In this document: positions 8,763 to 18,824 of the stretch, piece by piece
Numbering within the stretch: position 1 is the stretch's first letter
Layout: every line of letters starts with the position of its first letter
From: Elusimicrobiota bacterium
GTDB taxonomy: Bacteria > CG03 > SLGR01
DNA length: 59,455 nt
Reading direction: 5' to 3'
Assembly: GCA_003553445.1 (NCBI GenBank)
Contig: PWEK01000065.1
Location: 1 to 59,455 of the forward strand
Notes under the pieces: generated by a model
Database searches by the model: none
What the model was told of the DNA's origin: nothing
What the model saw: the letters and a program-made list of their open reading frames with translations, nothing else
Translations under genes and position numbers: made by a program

Positions 8763-11513
8763 TTAAGTGAGAACTTTTTCTTTCTTTCCGCTTGGTTCTT
8801 TGCCGGAGTTTTTTTCCTGCTCCTGCTGAATTGCAGACTGCGCAGCCGAGAGTCTTGCAATAGGCACCCTGTATGGAGAACACGACACATAATCCAGCCC
8901 TGTTCTGTGACAGAATTTTACAGAAGACGGTTCACCGCCATGCTCACCGCAAATTCCTATCTTCAGACCCTTACTTGATTTTCTCCCCTTTTTCACTGCT
9001 GTCTTGACAAGCTCGCCGACACCGGTTTGGTCAAGAACCATAAACGGGTCATTCGGAAGAATTGAAGACTCCACATATTCAGGTAAAAACTTGCCCGCGT
9101 CATCTCTGGATAATCCGAATGTCATCTGAGTCAGGTCGTTTGTTCCGAACGAGAAAAACTCAGCTGACCGGGCTATTTTGTCAGCCACAAGGCATGCTCT
9201 CGGTATTTCTATCATAGTACCAACCTTGTAATCAACCTTAACGCCTTTTTCTTCTATTACCCTCTCGGCTTCTTCCCGAACCACTTTTTCCTGGTTTTCG
9301 TATTCTGTCTCTGTGGATATTAGAGGAATCATTATTTCAGGCACCACCTTTACACCTTCTTCGACCAGTTCACAGGCGGCTTCTATTATAGCCCTTGTCT
9401 GCATCTTTGATATTGCGGGAAACGTTATTCCCAGGCGGCATCCCCTGTGACCTAACATAGGGTTAAGCTCTTCAAGCGATTCTATTTTTTCTTTCACCCT
9501 CTTTTTTTCCACCCCTAATTTTCCGGCCAGTTTTTCAATATCTTCATCTGATTTGGGCAGAAACTCATGAAGCGGGGGATCCAGCAACCTTATAGTAACA
9601 GGAAACCCTTCCATTGCTCTGAAGATACCTATAAAATCTTCTTTCTGGTAGGGCAGGAGTTTTTTTAGCGCAGCATCTTTCTCCTCTCCTTTTTCAGAAA
9701 GTATCATGCGCTGCATGGCAGGTATTCTTTCTTCTCCGAAAAACATATGCTCTGTCCGGCATAGGCCAATTCCGCCTGCCCCGAACTCTCTCGCTTTAGA
9801 TGCATCTTCCGGTGTATCCGCATTTGTCCTCACACCCATATTTCTGAATTTATCGGCCCATTCCATAAGCCTTGCAAAATCTCCGGTCAATTCCGGTGTT
9901 ACAAGCGGGGCTTTATCACCGATAATCTCACCGGTGGACCCGTTTATAGTTATCCAATCCCCTTCTTTAAAACCCTTATCCTTAAACCGGCAGGTTTTTG
10001 ACGAGTAATCTATAGCAAGGTCGCCGCATCCGGCTACACAGGGGCTTCCCATGCCGCGCGCTACGACAGCAGCGTGAGATGTCATACCGCCCTTAGCTGT
10101 AAGAATGCCTTCTGCAGCGCTCATTCCGCCTATGTCTTCAGGGGATGTTTCATTTCTTACGAGTATTACCTTTTCACCGGATTCCGCCGCTTTTTCTGCA
10201 TCATCCGAATTGAAAATTATCTTTCCAACCGCCGCCCCGGGAGAAGCCGGAAGCCCTTTCCCTATAACATCAACTTTTGCAGACGGGTCAATCTGAGGAT
10301 GAAGAAGCTCATCAAGCTTTTTGGGTTCAACCCTCATAACCGCAGTTTTTTCATCTATTACCTCTTCATCAACCATATCCACTGCAATTTTTACCGCAGC
10401 AGTTCCCGTACGCTTTCCGGTTCTTGTCTGAAGTATGAAAAGTTCGCCCTCTTCAATTGTAAACTCAAGATCCTGAACATCCTTATAATGATTCTCTAGT
10501 TTTTCTCTTATTTCTGCAAGCTGCCTGTATGATTCAGGCATGGTTTCTTCAAGCGAAGCGAAATTTCTTTTTCTTTCATCCTCGCTCATTTCCTGGGCCT
10601 CGGCCCACTCCCTCGAGTCAGCCGTGGTAATATAATGAGGGGTTCTTATTCCTGCCACAACATCCTCCCCCTGAGCATTTGTAAGATATTCACCGTAAAA
10701 CTGATTTCTGCCGTCAGACGGGTTTCTTGTAAATGCTACTCCGGTGGCGGATTTTGATCCGGTATTTCCGAATACCATTGCCTGCACGTTAACAGCCGTT
10801 CCGAGAAGGCCGGTTATATTATTTAACCTCCTGTATGTAATAGCCCTGGGGTTATTCCATGAGCCGAAAACCGCATTTATGGACTTGCGCAGCTGAACTA
10901 AGGGATCATTGGGGAAATCCTCACCGGTTTCATTTTTGTAGACTTCCTTGAAGATGCCCACAAGCTCCTTCATGTCTTCGGCTTCCAAATCGGTGTCTTT
11001 TTCAACACCTTTCTTTTTCTTCATCTCTTCTATTTTGTGTTCAAATTTTTCACCGTCAATAGCCATAACCACATTGCCGAACATCTGAATAAACCTTCTG
11101 TATGAATCCCACCCGAAACGCGGGTTGCCGCTTTTCTTAATCATTCCCTGAACAGATGTTGGGTTAAGCCCCAGGTTAAGTACAGTATCCATCATTCCCG
11201 GCATTGACTGTGCTGCTCCGCTCCTTACTGAAACAAGGAGAGGGTCGTTGTTATCACCGAGCTTTTTACCCATTTCGTTCTCCAGTTTCTCCAGGTTTTC
11301 CTTAAGCTGTTCTTCGAAACCCCCGGGATACTCCTGGTTTTTAGAGTAATACTCGCATACTTTTGTAGTAATGGTGAACCCCGGCGGAACAGGAAGGCCT
11401 ATATTAGCCATCTCTGCCAGGTTGGCCCCTTTGCCCCCGAGGAGCTCTTTCATCTGCGTGGAACCTTCTGCCTTTCCTTTTCCGAAAAAATAAATGTTTT
11501 TTTCCTTATTCAT
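8763..11513 (-). CDS. ppdK: Pyruvate, phosphate dikinase
   Basis: Interconverts PEP, AMP and PPi with pyruvate, ATP and Pi. The N-terminal ATP-grasp domain opens with LLGGKGANLAEM; the phospho-carrier domain has GGMTSHAAVVARGMGSPC with the catalytic histidine; the C-terminal PEP/pyruvate barrel has the catalytic cysteine in GICGEHGG. At 916 residues it is about 35 longer than typical because of a charged tail rich in Q, E and K after the last family segment (RLSAAQSAI). Together with the membrane pyrophosphatase at 46968 it points to PPi-linked energy conservation. SD AAAGGAG lies 5-6 nt before ATG 11513. The position after glyS matches clostridial gene order. Confidence 0.96.
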   Translation of the reverse strand: MNKEKNIYFFGKGKAEGSTQMKELLGGKGANLAEMANIGLPVPPGFTITTKVCEYYSKNQEYPGGFEEQLKENLEKLENEMGKKLGDNNDPLLVSVRSGAAQSMPGMMDTVLNLGLNPTSVQGMIKKSGNPRFGWDSYRRFIQMFGNVVMAIDGEKFEHKIEEMKKKKGVEKDTDLEAEDMKELVGIFKEVYKNETGEDFPNDPLVQLRKSINAVFGSWNNPRAITYRRLNNITGLLGTAVNVQAMVFGNTGSKSATGVAFTRNPSDGRNQFYGEYLTNAQGEDVVAGIRTPHYITTADSREWAEAQEMSEDERKRNFASLEETMPESYRQLAEIREKLENHYKDVQDLEFTIEEGELFILQTRTGKRTGTAAVKIAVDMVDEEVIDEKTAVMRVEPKKLDELLHPQIDPSAKVDVIGKGLPASPGAAVGKIIFNSDDAEKAAESGEKVILVRNETSPEDIGGMSAAEGILTAKGGMTSHAAVVARGMGSPCVAGCGDLAIDYSSKTCRFKDKGFKEGDWITINGSTGEIIGDKAPLVTPELTGDFARLMEWADKFRNMGVRTNADTPEDASKAREFGAGGIGLCRTEHMFFGEERIPAMQRMILSEKGEEKDAALKKLLPYQKEDFIGIFRAMEGFPVTIRLLDPPLHEFLPKSDEDIEKLAGKLGVEKKRVKEKIESLEELNPMLGHRGCRLGITFPAISKMQTRAIIEAACELVEEGVKVVPEIMIPLISTETEYENQEKVVREEAERVIEEKGVKVDYKVGTMIEIPRACLVADKIARSAEFFSFGTNDLTQMTFGLSRDDAGKFLPEYVESSILPNDPFMVLDQTGVGELVKTAVKKGRKSSKGLKIGICGEHGGEPSSVKFCHRTGLDYVSCSPYRVPIARLSAAQSAIQQEQEKNSGKEPSGKKEKVLT

Positions 11514-11567
11514 ATTTAACTCCTTTTTTTAATTTTTTTCAGTCATTTCTCAAAATCTTACTTGTGC

Positions 11568-11597
11568 ATAATATATTAATTTTACCGGGTCTGTCAA
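11568..11597 (-). promoter_or_regulatory. Promoter of ppdK
   Basis: A perfect TTGACA (11592-11597), 18 nt, then TATTAT (11568-11573) on the minus strand. It gives a leader of roughly 50 nt that includes the AAAGGAG ribosome-binding site, so ppdK is probably transcribed separately from glyS, whose stop lies 186 nt upstream. Confidence 0.65.
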
Positions 11598-11699
11598 ATC
11601 ACCCCGAATTTTTCCGGCGGATGTAATATCACCAACGTTAATTGCCTGCCATATCATAATTCCTTCCTCAGGGAATCAGATAAATTGCGGCCGGATTAC

Positions 11700-13796
11700 T
11701 TAATCTCCTTTTATTTCCAATTTTGAAACGTCCCCTGCAGGAGAGAACAACTCGGTTATACCCTTAAGAAGAGCAAGGCGGTTTTTCATAAGTTCTTCTT
11801 TCGGGTCCATTACAAGAACCTCGTCAAAAAACCTGTCAATGGGGCCTCTTAAATCAGCAAGAATATTAAAAACCCCGGTATAATCATTCTTTTTAAGGCT
11901 TTCCTCTACCTTTACTGAAGCACTTTCAGTTCGATCAAAGAGATTTTTCTCGGCTTCACTCACCAGCTTTCCCGCATCACATTCCGAAAAAACCTTCACA
12001 CCTTTATCCGAGGCCTGATCTAAAATATTTGCGCTTCTCTTAAAAGCCGTTATAAGCGAATCAAATCCTTTACTGTCTTTTACCCCTCTTACAGATTCCG
12101 CCCTTTTAAAGAACCTTGTTATATTATAAAAACCCGGAGCTGCCGCGCATCTGACAACATCATATTGAAAGTTTTCCTGCGCATACCGAAGTATCTCATT
12201 TACTAAAAATTCATCCAGTTTTTTTAAATTATCCGAATCCAGCTCCATTTTCTGTTCTTTAAACAATTCTGCAGACCTGTTAAAAATTATTCTTGTATCC
12301 AGGTCCCATCCCGAACTCCGGATAATTCTCAAAAGCCCTCTGCATGTACGCCTTATTCCGAAAGGGTCCTGCGAGCCGGTCGCCTCCACACCCCTGCCTA
12401 TATTGCCGGTAAGTGTATCAACGCGGTCGCATGCCCCCACAACAGCTGCCTCATCAAAAGATGGCAGGGTGTCCTCACGGGTTTTTGGCTTATAGTGCTC
12501 AAATATCCCTTCGGATATCTTTTTGCTTTCACCATCCATACGGGAATATATCCTGCCTGCAACCCCCTCCAGCTCAGGAAACTCTCCCACAATGAGGGTG
12601 GTAAGGTCCACTTTTCCAAGGAAAGCTATTTCTTCGGCTGTCTTCCTGAAACTTTCTTTTTTTCCTGAAATATCTGACAAAAAACCCGCAAGCTTCTTTA
12701 CTCTTACGGTTTTATCGTAAAGCGTCCCCAAATCCCTGGTGAATTCAATTCCTTTCAGTTTATCCACTTTTTTTCTTAATGAGGATTTTCTGTCCTTTTT
12801 GAGAAAAAACTCCGCATCCTCCAAACGCGCAATTAAGACTTTCTCATATCCCCTGCGGATTGAATCAAGATCCTGGGATATGCCATCCCTGACCCCGATA
12901 AAGGAGTTTAACAGCCTGCCCTGCTTATCTTTTACCGGAAAATATTTCTGGTGGTGCACCAGGCAGGCTTCTATTACTTCCTGAGGTAATGAAAGATATT
13001 TTTCGGGAAAAGACCCTTTTACTCCCGTTGGAAACTCGAGGGAATTATTAATCTCTTCGAGCAGGTCAGGAAGCATTTCCGCACTGGATTCTGAATACTT
13101 TAATGTCCTTTCAATTGAATTTTCAAGGGCTTTTTTTCTTTTCTCGCTGTCGGCAATAACATAGTTATGCCTGAGTTTCTTTTCATATTCGTAAACATCC
13201 GATAAGGCTATTTTTCTGTCTGCAAAAAGATAATGCCCTATTGTGCTTCTTGAACTTTTCAAACTGCCCATTTTGAATCTTACTGAAGATTTACCCATCT
13301 TTACGGTGATCCAGCGTATAGGCCTGGGAAATGAATATTTACAGCCGGGCCACCTCATTCTTACGGGAAACTCCAATGATGATATTAGTTTACCCACAAT
13401 CCCTTCCAGCTTCTTCCTTACCGGTTTTCCCCTATGACGCAGGACGCAGAATAGATATTTGCCTTTAGGGGTCTCCTCCTGTATCAATTCACTGAAATCA
13501 ACGCCCATTCTTGAGGCAAACCCCAGACCGGCTTTTGTCGGTTCTCCGTTATTTATAGCAATACGGCATGGCGGGCCTTTTACTTTTTCTTCCATACTAT
13601 CCTGATGAGAATTCACCGAATCCAGCAGAAAACCAATGCGGCGGGGGGTTGTAAAAAGACTTGTTTTTCTAAAGCCTATCCGCTCTTCTTCCAATATTTT
13701 TGATAAAACCCCGGCGGCGTTCTTCTCAATATAGGAAACATCTGCAGGGGGAAGGTCCTCACACCCTATTTCGATCAGCAGCGGATATTTATTCAT
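11700..13796 (-). CDS. glyS: Glycyl-tRNA synthetase beta subunit
   Basis: The 698-residue beta subunit of the heterotetrameric bacterial glycyl-tRNA synthetase, which binds tRNA-Gly. Family landmarks are [12 protein letters not shown] at the start, [43 protein letters not shown] and [12 protein letters not shown], with the C-terminal DALR-like anticodon-binding domain after residue 580. It overlaps glyQ by 8 nt, so the subunits are translationally coupled for balanced assembly. Length and motif order are normal. Confidence 0.96.
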   Translation of the reverse strand: MNKYPLLIEIGCEDLPPADVSYIEKNAAGVLSKILEEERIGFRKTSLFTTPRRIGFLLDSVNSHQDSMEEKVKGPPCRIAINNGEPTKAGLGFASRMGVDFSELIQEETPKGKYLFCVLRHRGKPVRKKLEGIVGKLISSLEFPVRMRWPGCKYSFPRPIRWITVKMGKSSVRFKMGSLKSSRSTIGHYLFADRKIALSDVYEYEKKLRHNYVIADSEKRKKALENSIERTLKYSESSAEMLPDLLEEINNSLEFPTGVKGSFPEKYLSLPQEVIEACLVHHQKYFPVKDKQGRLLNSFIGVRDGISQDLDSIRRGYEKVLIARLEDAEFFLKKDRKSSLRKKVDKLKGIEFTRDLGTLYDKTVRVKKLAGFLSDISGKKESFRKTAEEIAFLGKVDLTTLIVGEFPELEGVAGRIYSRMDGESKKISEGIFEHYKPKTREDTLPSFDEAAVVGACDRVDTLTGNIGRGVEATGSQDPFGIRRTCRGLLRIIRSSGWDLDTRIIFNRSAELFKEQKMELDSDNLKKLDEFLVNEILRYAQENFQYDVVRCAAAPGFYNITRFFKRAESVRGVKDSKGFDSLITAFKRSANILDQASDKGVKVFSECDAGKLVSEAEKNLFDRTESASVKVEESLKKNDYTGVFNILADLRGPIDRFFDEVLVMDPKEELMKNRLALLKGITELFSPAGDVSKLEIKGD

Positions 13797-14628
13797 TGTC
13801 TGTAAAACATCTCGCGGCGGCGTTAGCCATTTTTCTCACCCTTTCAATATACCTGTTTCTTTCGGTAACGCTGACAGCCCCTCTTGCATCAAGCAGATTA
13901 AAGGCGTGAGAAGCCTTTAGCACAAAATCATATGCGGGCCGCACCAGGTTCTTTCTCAGAAGGTGCATGCACCTGCTCTCATATTTTTCAAAAAGCAGTT
14001 TCTGCAGACCGGGATCGGTCTCTTCAAAATTGTATGCTGAAAACTGCTTTTCATCCTCCATATGTATATCGCCGTATGTAAAATCCCTGTTCCACTTTAT
14101 GTCAAATACGCTGTCAACCCCCTGAAGAAACATTGCTATCCGCTCAAGGCCGTAAGTAAGCTCGGCGGGGATTTCCTCAAGGCCGATACCTCCCATCTGC
14201 TGAAAGTAAGTAAACTGCGTTATTTCAAGTCCATCCAGCCAGACCTCCCAGCCAAGCCCCCATGCCCCGAGGGTGGGAGACTTCCAGTCATCTTTTATAA
14301 GCCTTATGTCGTGTGATTTAATATCAATATTAAGCTCTTTCAGGCTTTCGCGGTAAAGCTTCTGCACATCATCGGGAGCGGGTTTTAAAATAACCTGGTA
14401 CTGATAATAATGCTGGAGCCTGTTGGGGTTATCCCCGTAGCGCCCGTCCGCCGGCCTTCTCACCGGTTCAACAAAAGCAACGCTGACCGGCTTTTTCATA
14501 AACACATAAAAAAAGGTGGCAGGGTTAAAAGTCCCTGCTCCTTTTTCTATATCATAGGGCTGAGTTATCAGACACCCGCATTCTCCCCAATACCGGTTAA
14601 GCCTGTTAATTAAGTCCTGGAAATACAT
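13789..14628 (-). CDS. glyQ: Glycyl-tRNA synthetase alpha subunit
   Basis: Catalytic class II core that activates glycine. The 279 residues contain [21 protein letters not shown] near the start, [42 protein letters not shown] and [19 protein letters not shown], which are essentially diagnostic. It overlaps recO by 19 nt upstream and glyS by 8 nt downstream, forming a recO-glyQ-glyS unit as in Firmicutes. Confidence 0.97.
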   Translation of the reverse strand: MYFQDLINRLNRYWGECGCLITQPYDIEKGAGTFNPATFFYVFMKKPVSVAFVEPVRRPADGRYGDNPNRLQHYYQYQVILKPAPDDVQKLYRESLKELNIDIKSHDIRLIKDDWKSPTLGAWGLGWEVWLDGLEITQFTYFQQMGGIGLEEIPAELTYGLERIAMFLQGVDSVFDIKWNRDFTYGDIHMEDEKQFSAYNFEETDPGLQKLLFEKYESRCMHLLRKNLVRPAYDFVLKASHAFNLLDARGAVSVTERNRYIERVRKMANAAARCFTDNE

Positions 14629-15377
14629 TTTGTTCTTTCAAATAATTTCAAAAATTCCATTGATTTTAATTCCCTGCCGAACTCGTATTTTATATATTTT
14701 ACCACCAATTTTCCAATTTCCCTTTCCCGGTTAAATTCCATTTCCCTGCGGTGCAATCTTCTTATGCTCCTCAAGGCCTTACCGGAAACCGACCACCCTT
14801 CCTGAAGCCGGCTGCATTTTTCACATATAATCCCGCCGGATTCCGGAGAAAAGACAGCTTTTTCGGGAAATTTCATAAAGCAGCTGCCGCATCTGAAAAA
14901 ATCAAGCCTGTAACCCGCATACTTCAGGGCCTTAAAAACAAAAAGCCATGCTTCTGAATTGAAAAAAGGGCCTTCTATTTGTCCGAGCGCCTCTTTCAGG
15001 CATTTATATAAATTCATATCCGGGTCATCTTCCATGTATAGAAGATCCACTACCTCCAGTATGAGCGAGAGATAACCAAAGCGGGCCATATCGCTTCTGA
15101 TGCTGTAATTCTGGTTAATAGCGCTGCAGCCGGTAAGTGTATATAAATCTTTTCCGGGCTTGCGGTAGAATGAAAAAATATTCTCAGAACCCGGCTCAAG
15201 AAGCGAGGCATACCTTGATTTCGTCTTGCGAGAGCCCCTGGCAACCGCCTTTACCTTTCCCAGCCTGCGGGTAAAAAGCGACACTATTCTGTGCCCCTCC
15301 CCGTAATCATAGCTTCTTATTACTATCCCGGCGGATTCTTTTCTATAACCTTTATCTTCAGATGATTTTTTTTCCAT
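14610..15377 (-). CDS. recO: DNA repair protein RecO
   Basis: Recombination mediator that helps load RecA onto SSB-coated DNA with RecR. The N-terminal OB fold shows [24 protein letters not shown] and [13 protein letters not shown]; the central helical region includes [17 protein letters not shown]; a zinc finger is formed by C-G-S-C near residue 162 and C-E-K-C near residue 186. At 255 residues it is normal. ATG 15377 has no Shine-Dalgarno sequence, and the consensus promoter just upstream predicts an mRNA that begins at or within a few bases of the start codon. Confidence 0.93.
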   Translation of the reverse strand: MEKKSSEDKGYRKESAGIVIRSYDYGEGHRIVSLFTRRLGKVKAVARGSRKTKSRYASLLEPGSENIFSFYRKPGKDLYTLTGCSAINQNYSIRSDMARFGYLSLILEVVDLLYMEDDPDMNLYKCLKEALGQIEGPFFNSEAWLFVFKALKYAGYRLDFFRCGSCFMKFPEKAVFSPESGGIICEKCSRLQEGWSVSGKALRSIRRLHRREMEFNREREIGKLVVKYIKYEFGRELKSMEFLKLFERTKCISRT

Positions 15378-15386
15378 TACGATAAA

Positions 15387-15415
15387 AATATACCAAAATA
15401 AAGTTATCTATACAA
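15387..15415 (-). promoter_or_regulatory. Promoter of recO-glyQS, abutting the recO start codon
   Basis: On the minus strand TTGTAT (15410-15415) and TATATT (15387-15392) are 17 nt apart. Transcription would begin near 15380, about 3 nt before the ATG at 15377. Confidence 0.55.
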
Positions 15416-15463
15416 AAAAGCATTTTATCTATTCAACATCCGATTTAAATTTTTCAGGAGAAT

Positions 15464-16735
15464 CTATTTATCAAGGGTTAAGCGGGCCTTTATGACTCTC
15501 TTGGGAGAAGCCTGAAGAACCTTTATTCTGTAGGTTTTATATTTCAACTCCTCCCCTTCGTCGGGAACATGGCCCAACTGAGCCATAATCATCCCTCCCA
15601 GTGAATCATACTCATCTTCAGGAAGATTTATATTAAGAGTGTCATTTATCTTATCTAAATCCTCTATGGCAAAGATGTCCCAGGTTTTCCGGTCAATTTT
15701 CATTATTCTTTTTTTTCGTATGTCATATTCATCAAATATTTCGCCGGTTATCTCCTCAACAATATCCTCTATTGTAATCAGTCCTGAAGCTACCCCGTAC
15801 TCATCCACTACAACAGCCAGATGCTCCCTTCCCTGCCGGAACTCCTTTAAAAGCGGGCCTATTTTTTTCTCTTCCGGAACAAAATAAGGCTTTCTTATAA
15901 TATCCTTTATTCTGTCTTTTCTGTCACAGACCAGAACAGAGAGGATATCCTTCACGTACAAAACACCTGTAATATTGTCTTTACTTCCTTTATAAACAGG
16001 TATCCTGGAGTGCCTTAAGTTTATTGCCTTCTTTATCAGTTCAGAGGGCTCCTCTTCAATATTGAGTATCTTCATATTAACGCTTGGAACCATTATCTCC
16101 CTGGCTACGGTGTCACCGAATTCCATTATCTGGGAAAGCATCTTTTTTTCTGCGGAAGCCAAAACACCCTCCTTCACCCCCATTTCAATAAGGCCTTTGA
16201 TCTCTTCAAAAGCAAAAAGGGGCTGGTCTTTCAGCGATTTTCCTCCAAAGGCCTTTATCACCAGGTTGCTTATTCCCATAAAAAACCTGACCGCGGGGGA
16301 TATCAAAAAATCAATTACCCTTAAAGGGTTTATAATCAAGGCGGAAACCTTCTGCGCATTTCTTCTGGCAATGGCTTTCGGCACTATTTCAGAGAAAACA
16401 AGCACTACTGCTACAATAATAGCCGTACTTGCAACCGTAGATGCCGTAGCGGAAATATCCGTTACCCTGCTTATTTCAAGGGCTATAGACGTACCTAAAA
16501 CTGATACCCCCACCACGCAGACAGCGGTTCCCACAAGTGTTGTTGTAAGCAACCGGTTGGGGTTCTCCCTCCAGGCCATTAGGCCCTTCACCCCTTTTTC
16601 TCTTATGAGCCTTTTTACCTGTGTCTTTCTTAATACAGTCAGCGAGGTTTCCGACATCACAAAAAATATTGTCATTATCAGCAGAAAAACAAGTACTGCG
16701 AATTTAATTATCAGACTGCCTAAAATCGTATTCAT
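15464..16735 (-). CDS. CNNM/CorC-type membrane protein with CBS pair (HlyC family)
   Basis: Four-domain layout: an N-terminal DUF21 (CNNM) transmembrane domain with about four helices (residues 1-180, including the SETSLTVLRKTQVKRL motif), two CBS domains (about 200-330; REIMVPSVNMKIL, LRHSRIPVYKG, VVVDEYGVASGLITIEDIVEEI) and a C-terminal CorC_HlyC domain (DEYDSLGGMIMAQLGHVP). These proteins are thought to handle magnesium or cobalt, the CBS pair binding adenine nucleotides; the old 'hemolysin' label is misleading. It overlaps its paralogue at 16704-17690 by 32 nt. In Firmicutes this position in the operon is usually held by cdd and era. Confidence 0.88.
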   Translation of the reverse strand: MNTILGSLIIKFAVLVFLLIMTIFFVMSETSLTVLRKTQVKRLIREKGVKGLMAWRENPNRLLTTTLVGTAVCVVGVSVLGTSIALEISRVTDISATASTVASTAIIVAVVLVFSEIVPKAIARRNAQKVSALIINPLRVIDFLISPAVRFFMGISNLVIKAFGGKSLKDQPLFAFEEIKGLIEMGVKEGVLASAEKKMLSQIMEFGDTVAREIMVPSVNMKILNIEEEPSELIKKAINLRHSRIPVYKGSKDNITGVLYVKDILSVLVCDRKDRIKDIIRKPYFVPEEKKIGPLLKEFRQGREHLAVVVDEYGVASGLITIEDIVEEITGEIFDEYDIRKKRIMKIDRKTWDIFAIEDLDKINDTLNINLPEDEYDSLGGMIMAQLGHVPDEGEELKYKTYRIKVLQASPKRVIKARLTLDK

Positions 16736-17690
16736 CGTATATTTCTCCCACTATCTCTTCAATAAGGTCTTCAATTGAAACGAGGCCTGCCACCTGGCGG
16801 CCGCTTCTTACTATACAGCAGTGAACCCTTCTTTTTCTTAACTCATGAAAAAGAAAATGACAGCCCCTTCCCGGATATGTCTCATATACCGGCCTCATAA
16901 TTTTTTCAAAGTTTACCTTCCCGCTCTTATTCAACTCCCCTATAACATCCTTTACATAAATAAACCCCTTTAAATTATCCAATTTGCCGCGATAAGCGGG
17001 TATACGGGAGTGCCTGCTTTTAATTATTAAGGACATTATTTTTTTATAACTTTTGTTTATATCTATAGCGTAAACGGATCTGCGGGGAACCATCACACTT
17101 CCAACCGGTTTTTTAGTTAATTCCAGCACCCTTGAGAGCATCTTTGAATTTTCATCATCAATCACGCCTGTTTTCTTTATCTCTTCCATAGCTATAGAGA
17201 GTTCCCTGCGGGAAACCGGTTTTTCCCTCCTGTTTTTTATATCACCTACCAGCGCAAAAGACACCCTGTTGAGCATATTTATCAGTTTTCCCGATGCTGC
17301 GTAAAAAACCATAAAAGGCCTGTAAAAACTCCTCACTACCCTGTCAGGGTGTGTATTGGCAAAAGTTTTGGGTATAATCTCTCCCGCAGTAAGTATTAAT
17401 AGCGAAGAAAAGATGATTGAGACAGCCTCGGTAAATTTTTCAGGAACACGCCAGACCCTGACGACCAGAACAGTAAAAAGAGAGGAAAAAACAATGTTAA
17501 TCAGGTTATTCCCGAATAATATGCCCGTTATAACGGAGGCCGGCTCCTTAATCCAGGTAGAGAGCTCCCCCATTTTAGTCCGGGACCACTGCCTGATTTT
17601 CACATCTCCAAGGGCCAGCAAACCGGTTTCAAGAGAGGAAAAAAAACCGGAAAAAAGCAGGAGGAAAAAAAGTATTATATATACCCACAT
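16704..17690 (-). CDS. Second CNNM/CorC-type membrane protein with CBS pair
   Basis: A shorter paralogue (328 residues) of the neighbouring gene: DUF21 membrane domain (residues 1-150; MWVYIILFFLLLFSGFFSSLETG at the start), two CBS domains (VGSVMVPRRSVYAID, SRHSRIPAYRG, VRSGRQVAGLVSIEDLIEEIVG), and no CorC_HlyC domain, since it ends soon after EIYDEYDFR. A long/short tandem pair of this kind suggests a heteromer, as inferred for other paired CNNM genes. It starts 3 nt after the DgkA-PAP2 gene ends, indicating cotranscription. Confidence 0.85.
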   Translation of the reverse strand: MWVYIILFFLLLFSGFFSSLETGLLALGDVKIRQWSRTKMGELSTWIKEPASVITGILFGNNLINIVFSSLFTVLVVRVWRVPEKFTEAVSIIFSSLLILTAGEIIPKTFANTHPDRVVRSFYRPFMVFYAASGKLINMLNRVSFALVGDIKNRREKPVSRRELSIAMEEIKKTGVIDDENSKMLSRVLELTKKPVGSVMVPRRSVYAIDINKSYKKIMSLIIKSRHSRIPAYRGKLDNLKGFIYVKDVIGELNKSGKVNFEKIMRPVYETYPGRGCHFLFHELRKRRVHCCIVRSGRQVAGLVSIEDLIEEIVGEIYDEYDFRQSDN

Positions 17691-17693
17691 TTT

Positions 17694-18425
17694 TTATAAT
17701 ATAAGCTGAAAAATCCAGACCGTAGCCGCCAGGCCTATCAGGGCCCCCGCCGCAACCTGCCATATGCTGTGTATCCCGGCTGAAACCCTGGTCTGCCCCA
17801 CCATGGATGCAAGAAAAAACGACAGGATAAAAACATAGATATTTGCCGAAACTATGTAAATCATGGCAGAGAGTGAAAAAGCCACGGCAGTATGAATACT
17901 GGGCATGCCGCCCCGTATATTAAAGTTCTTTTCTTTAAAAACCTTCAGTAAGACTGAGAAAACAATTATCACAAAAAGAACCACCGCTGCGATATGGGGC
18001 GGGTACTCGGAAATTCTCTGAATAACTATTGACTTTTCGAGCGCCTCAAAACTTCCCCTGGTAAAAAATACAAGGTAACCGAGCGCTCCGGCGCAAACCG
18101 AAGAAAAAAAGACCGCTCCCGCTGAAAGGTCCTTAACCCTTTTTGCCGCGGGTTTATGTTTACCGGATACCATATCAACTGTAAGTTCGCAGGCTGTGTT
18201 TATCAGCTCGGTTATCAAAACAACGGAAATAGCGATAACCACCAACCCCATATCAAACCTTGAAAGGCGCAAGAAGAGAGAGACCGTCAAAACAAGCACC
18301 GCAAGTATCATATGTATGCGCATATTACGCTGAGTTTTCAAGGCATAGAAAACGCCCCTTAGCGCATACTCGAAGCTTCTTACAATATCCGGTTTTTTAT
18401 TTCCTTTAATATTTTTTTCTGACAT
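17694..18425 (-). CDS. dgkA: DgkA-type lipid kinase fused to a PAP2-like phosphatase domain
   Basis: Residues 1-120 are an integral membrane kinase of the DgkA/undecaprenol kinase family (SFEYALRGVFYALKTQRNMRIH, then ELINTACELTVDM and KRVKDLSAGAVFF). Residues 135-243 are a PAP2-type domain with K164-x6-R171, P175-S-I-H178 and R213-x5-H219. Compared with the PAP2 consensus, the P after R171 is G, the G of PSGH is I178's neighbour Ile177, and the final Asp is Gln223. One polypeptide could thus phosphorylate and dephosphorylate polyprenol lipids, although the altered phosphatase residues leave activity uncertain. It overlaps ybeY by 46 nt. Confidence 0.86.
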   Translation of the reverse strand: MSEKNIKGNKKPDIVRSFEYALRGVFYALKTQRNMRIHMILAVLVLTVSLFLRLSRFDMGLVVIAISVVLITELINTACELTVDMVSGKHKPAAKRVKDLSAGAVFFSSVCAGALGYLVFFTRGSFEALEKSIVIQRISEYPPHIAAVVLFVIIVFSVLLKVFKEKNFNIRGGMPSIHTAVAFSLSAMIYIVSANIYVFILSFFLASMVGQTRVSAGIHSIWQVAAGALIGLAATVWIFQLIL

Positions 18426-18820
18426 TTTTCAATCTCTTGTCCTTCTTCCCACCCCGATACATGGAGAACCCCGTGAATAAAAAGAAGCGTTAGCTCTTCT
18501 GTGTATGAATGAGCTTCACTTACAGCCTGACGGGCCGCCGCTTCACCCGAAATTACAACCTGGCCGATAAGAGGCACCCCCTCCCCCGGGATTTCTTCCC
18601 CCTCCATAAGGGGAAATGAAATAACATCGGTTACGGAATCCCTGCCGAGATACTGCCTGTTAACGCGCCTGATTTCCTCATCGGAAACGATGCTGATATC
18701 CAGAGTAAAATTTTCAGGCGGAGACCCACTAATTCTCCAGTATTTAGAAACCACATACTTCGAGATGTTTTCCATCTTCTCTCTGGTAAGCTCTCCCGGG
18801 TCCCCCTCATAATCAAGCAA
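18380..18820 (-). CDS. ybeY: YbeY-type rRNA maturation endoribonuclease with an altered zinc site
   Basis: YbeY processes rRNA 3' ends and takes part in 70S quality control. The body matches well: SDEEIRRVNRQYLGRDSVTDVISFP and LIGQVVIS. The zinc motif normally reads H-x3-H-x5-H; here it is H116-G-V-L-H120-V-S-G-W-E-E126, so Glu replaces the third histidine and the usual Asp before it is also Glu. The start appears to be TTG 18820, directly behind pgpH; ATG at residue 16 is an alternative. Position between pgpH and dgkA is the standard one. Confidence 0.88.
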   Translation of the reverse strand: MLDYEGDPGELTREKMENISKYVVSKYWRISGSPPENFTLDISIVSDEEIRRVNRQYLGRDSVTDVISFPLMEGEEIPGEGVPLIGQVVISGEAAARQAVSEAHSYTEELTLLFIHGVLHVSGWEEGQEIEKCQKKILKEIKNRIL

Positions 18821-18824
18821 GGCT

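Noticed and set aside
16062-16778. 238-codon open frame on the plus strand
   Set aside because: It lies wholly antisense to the CorC-type gene, has no family resemblance and a composition expected from mirrored codons.
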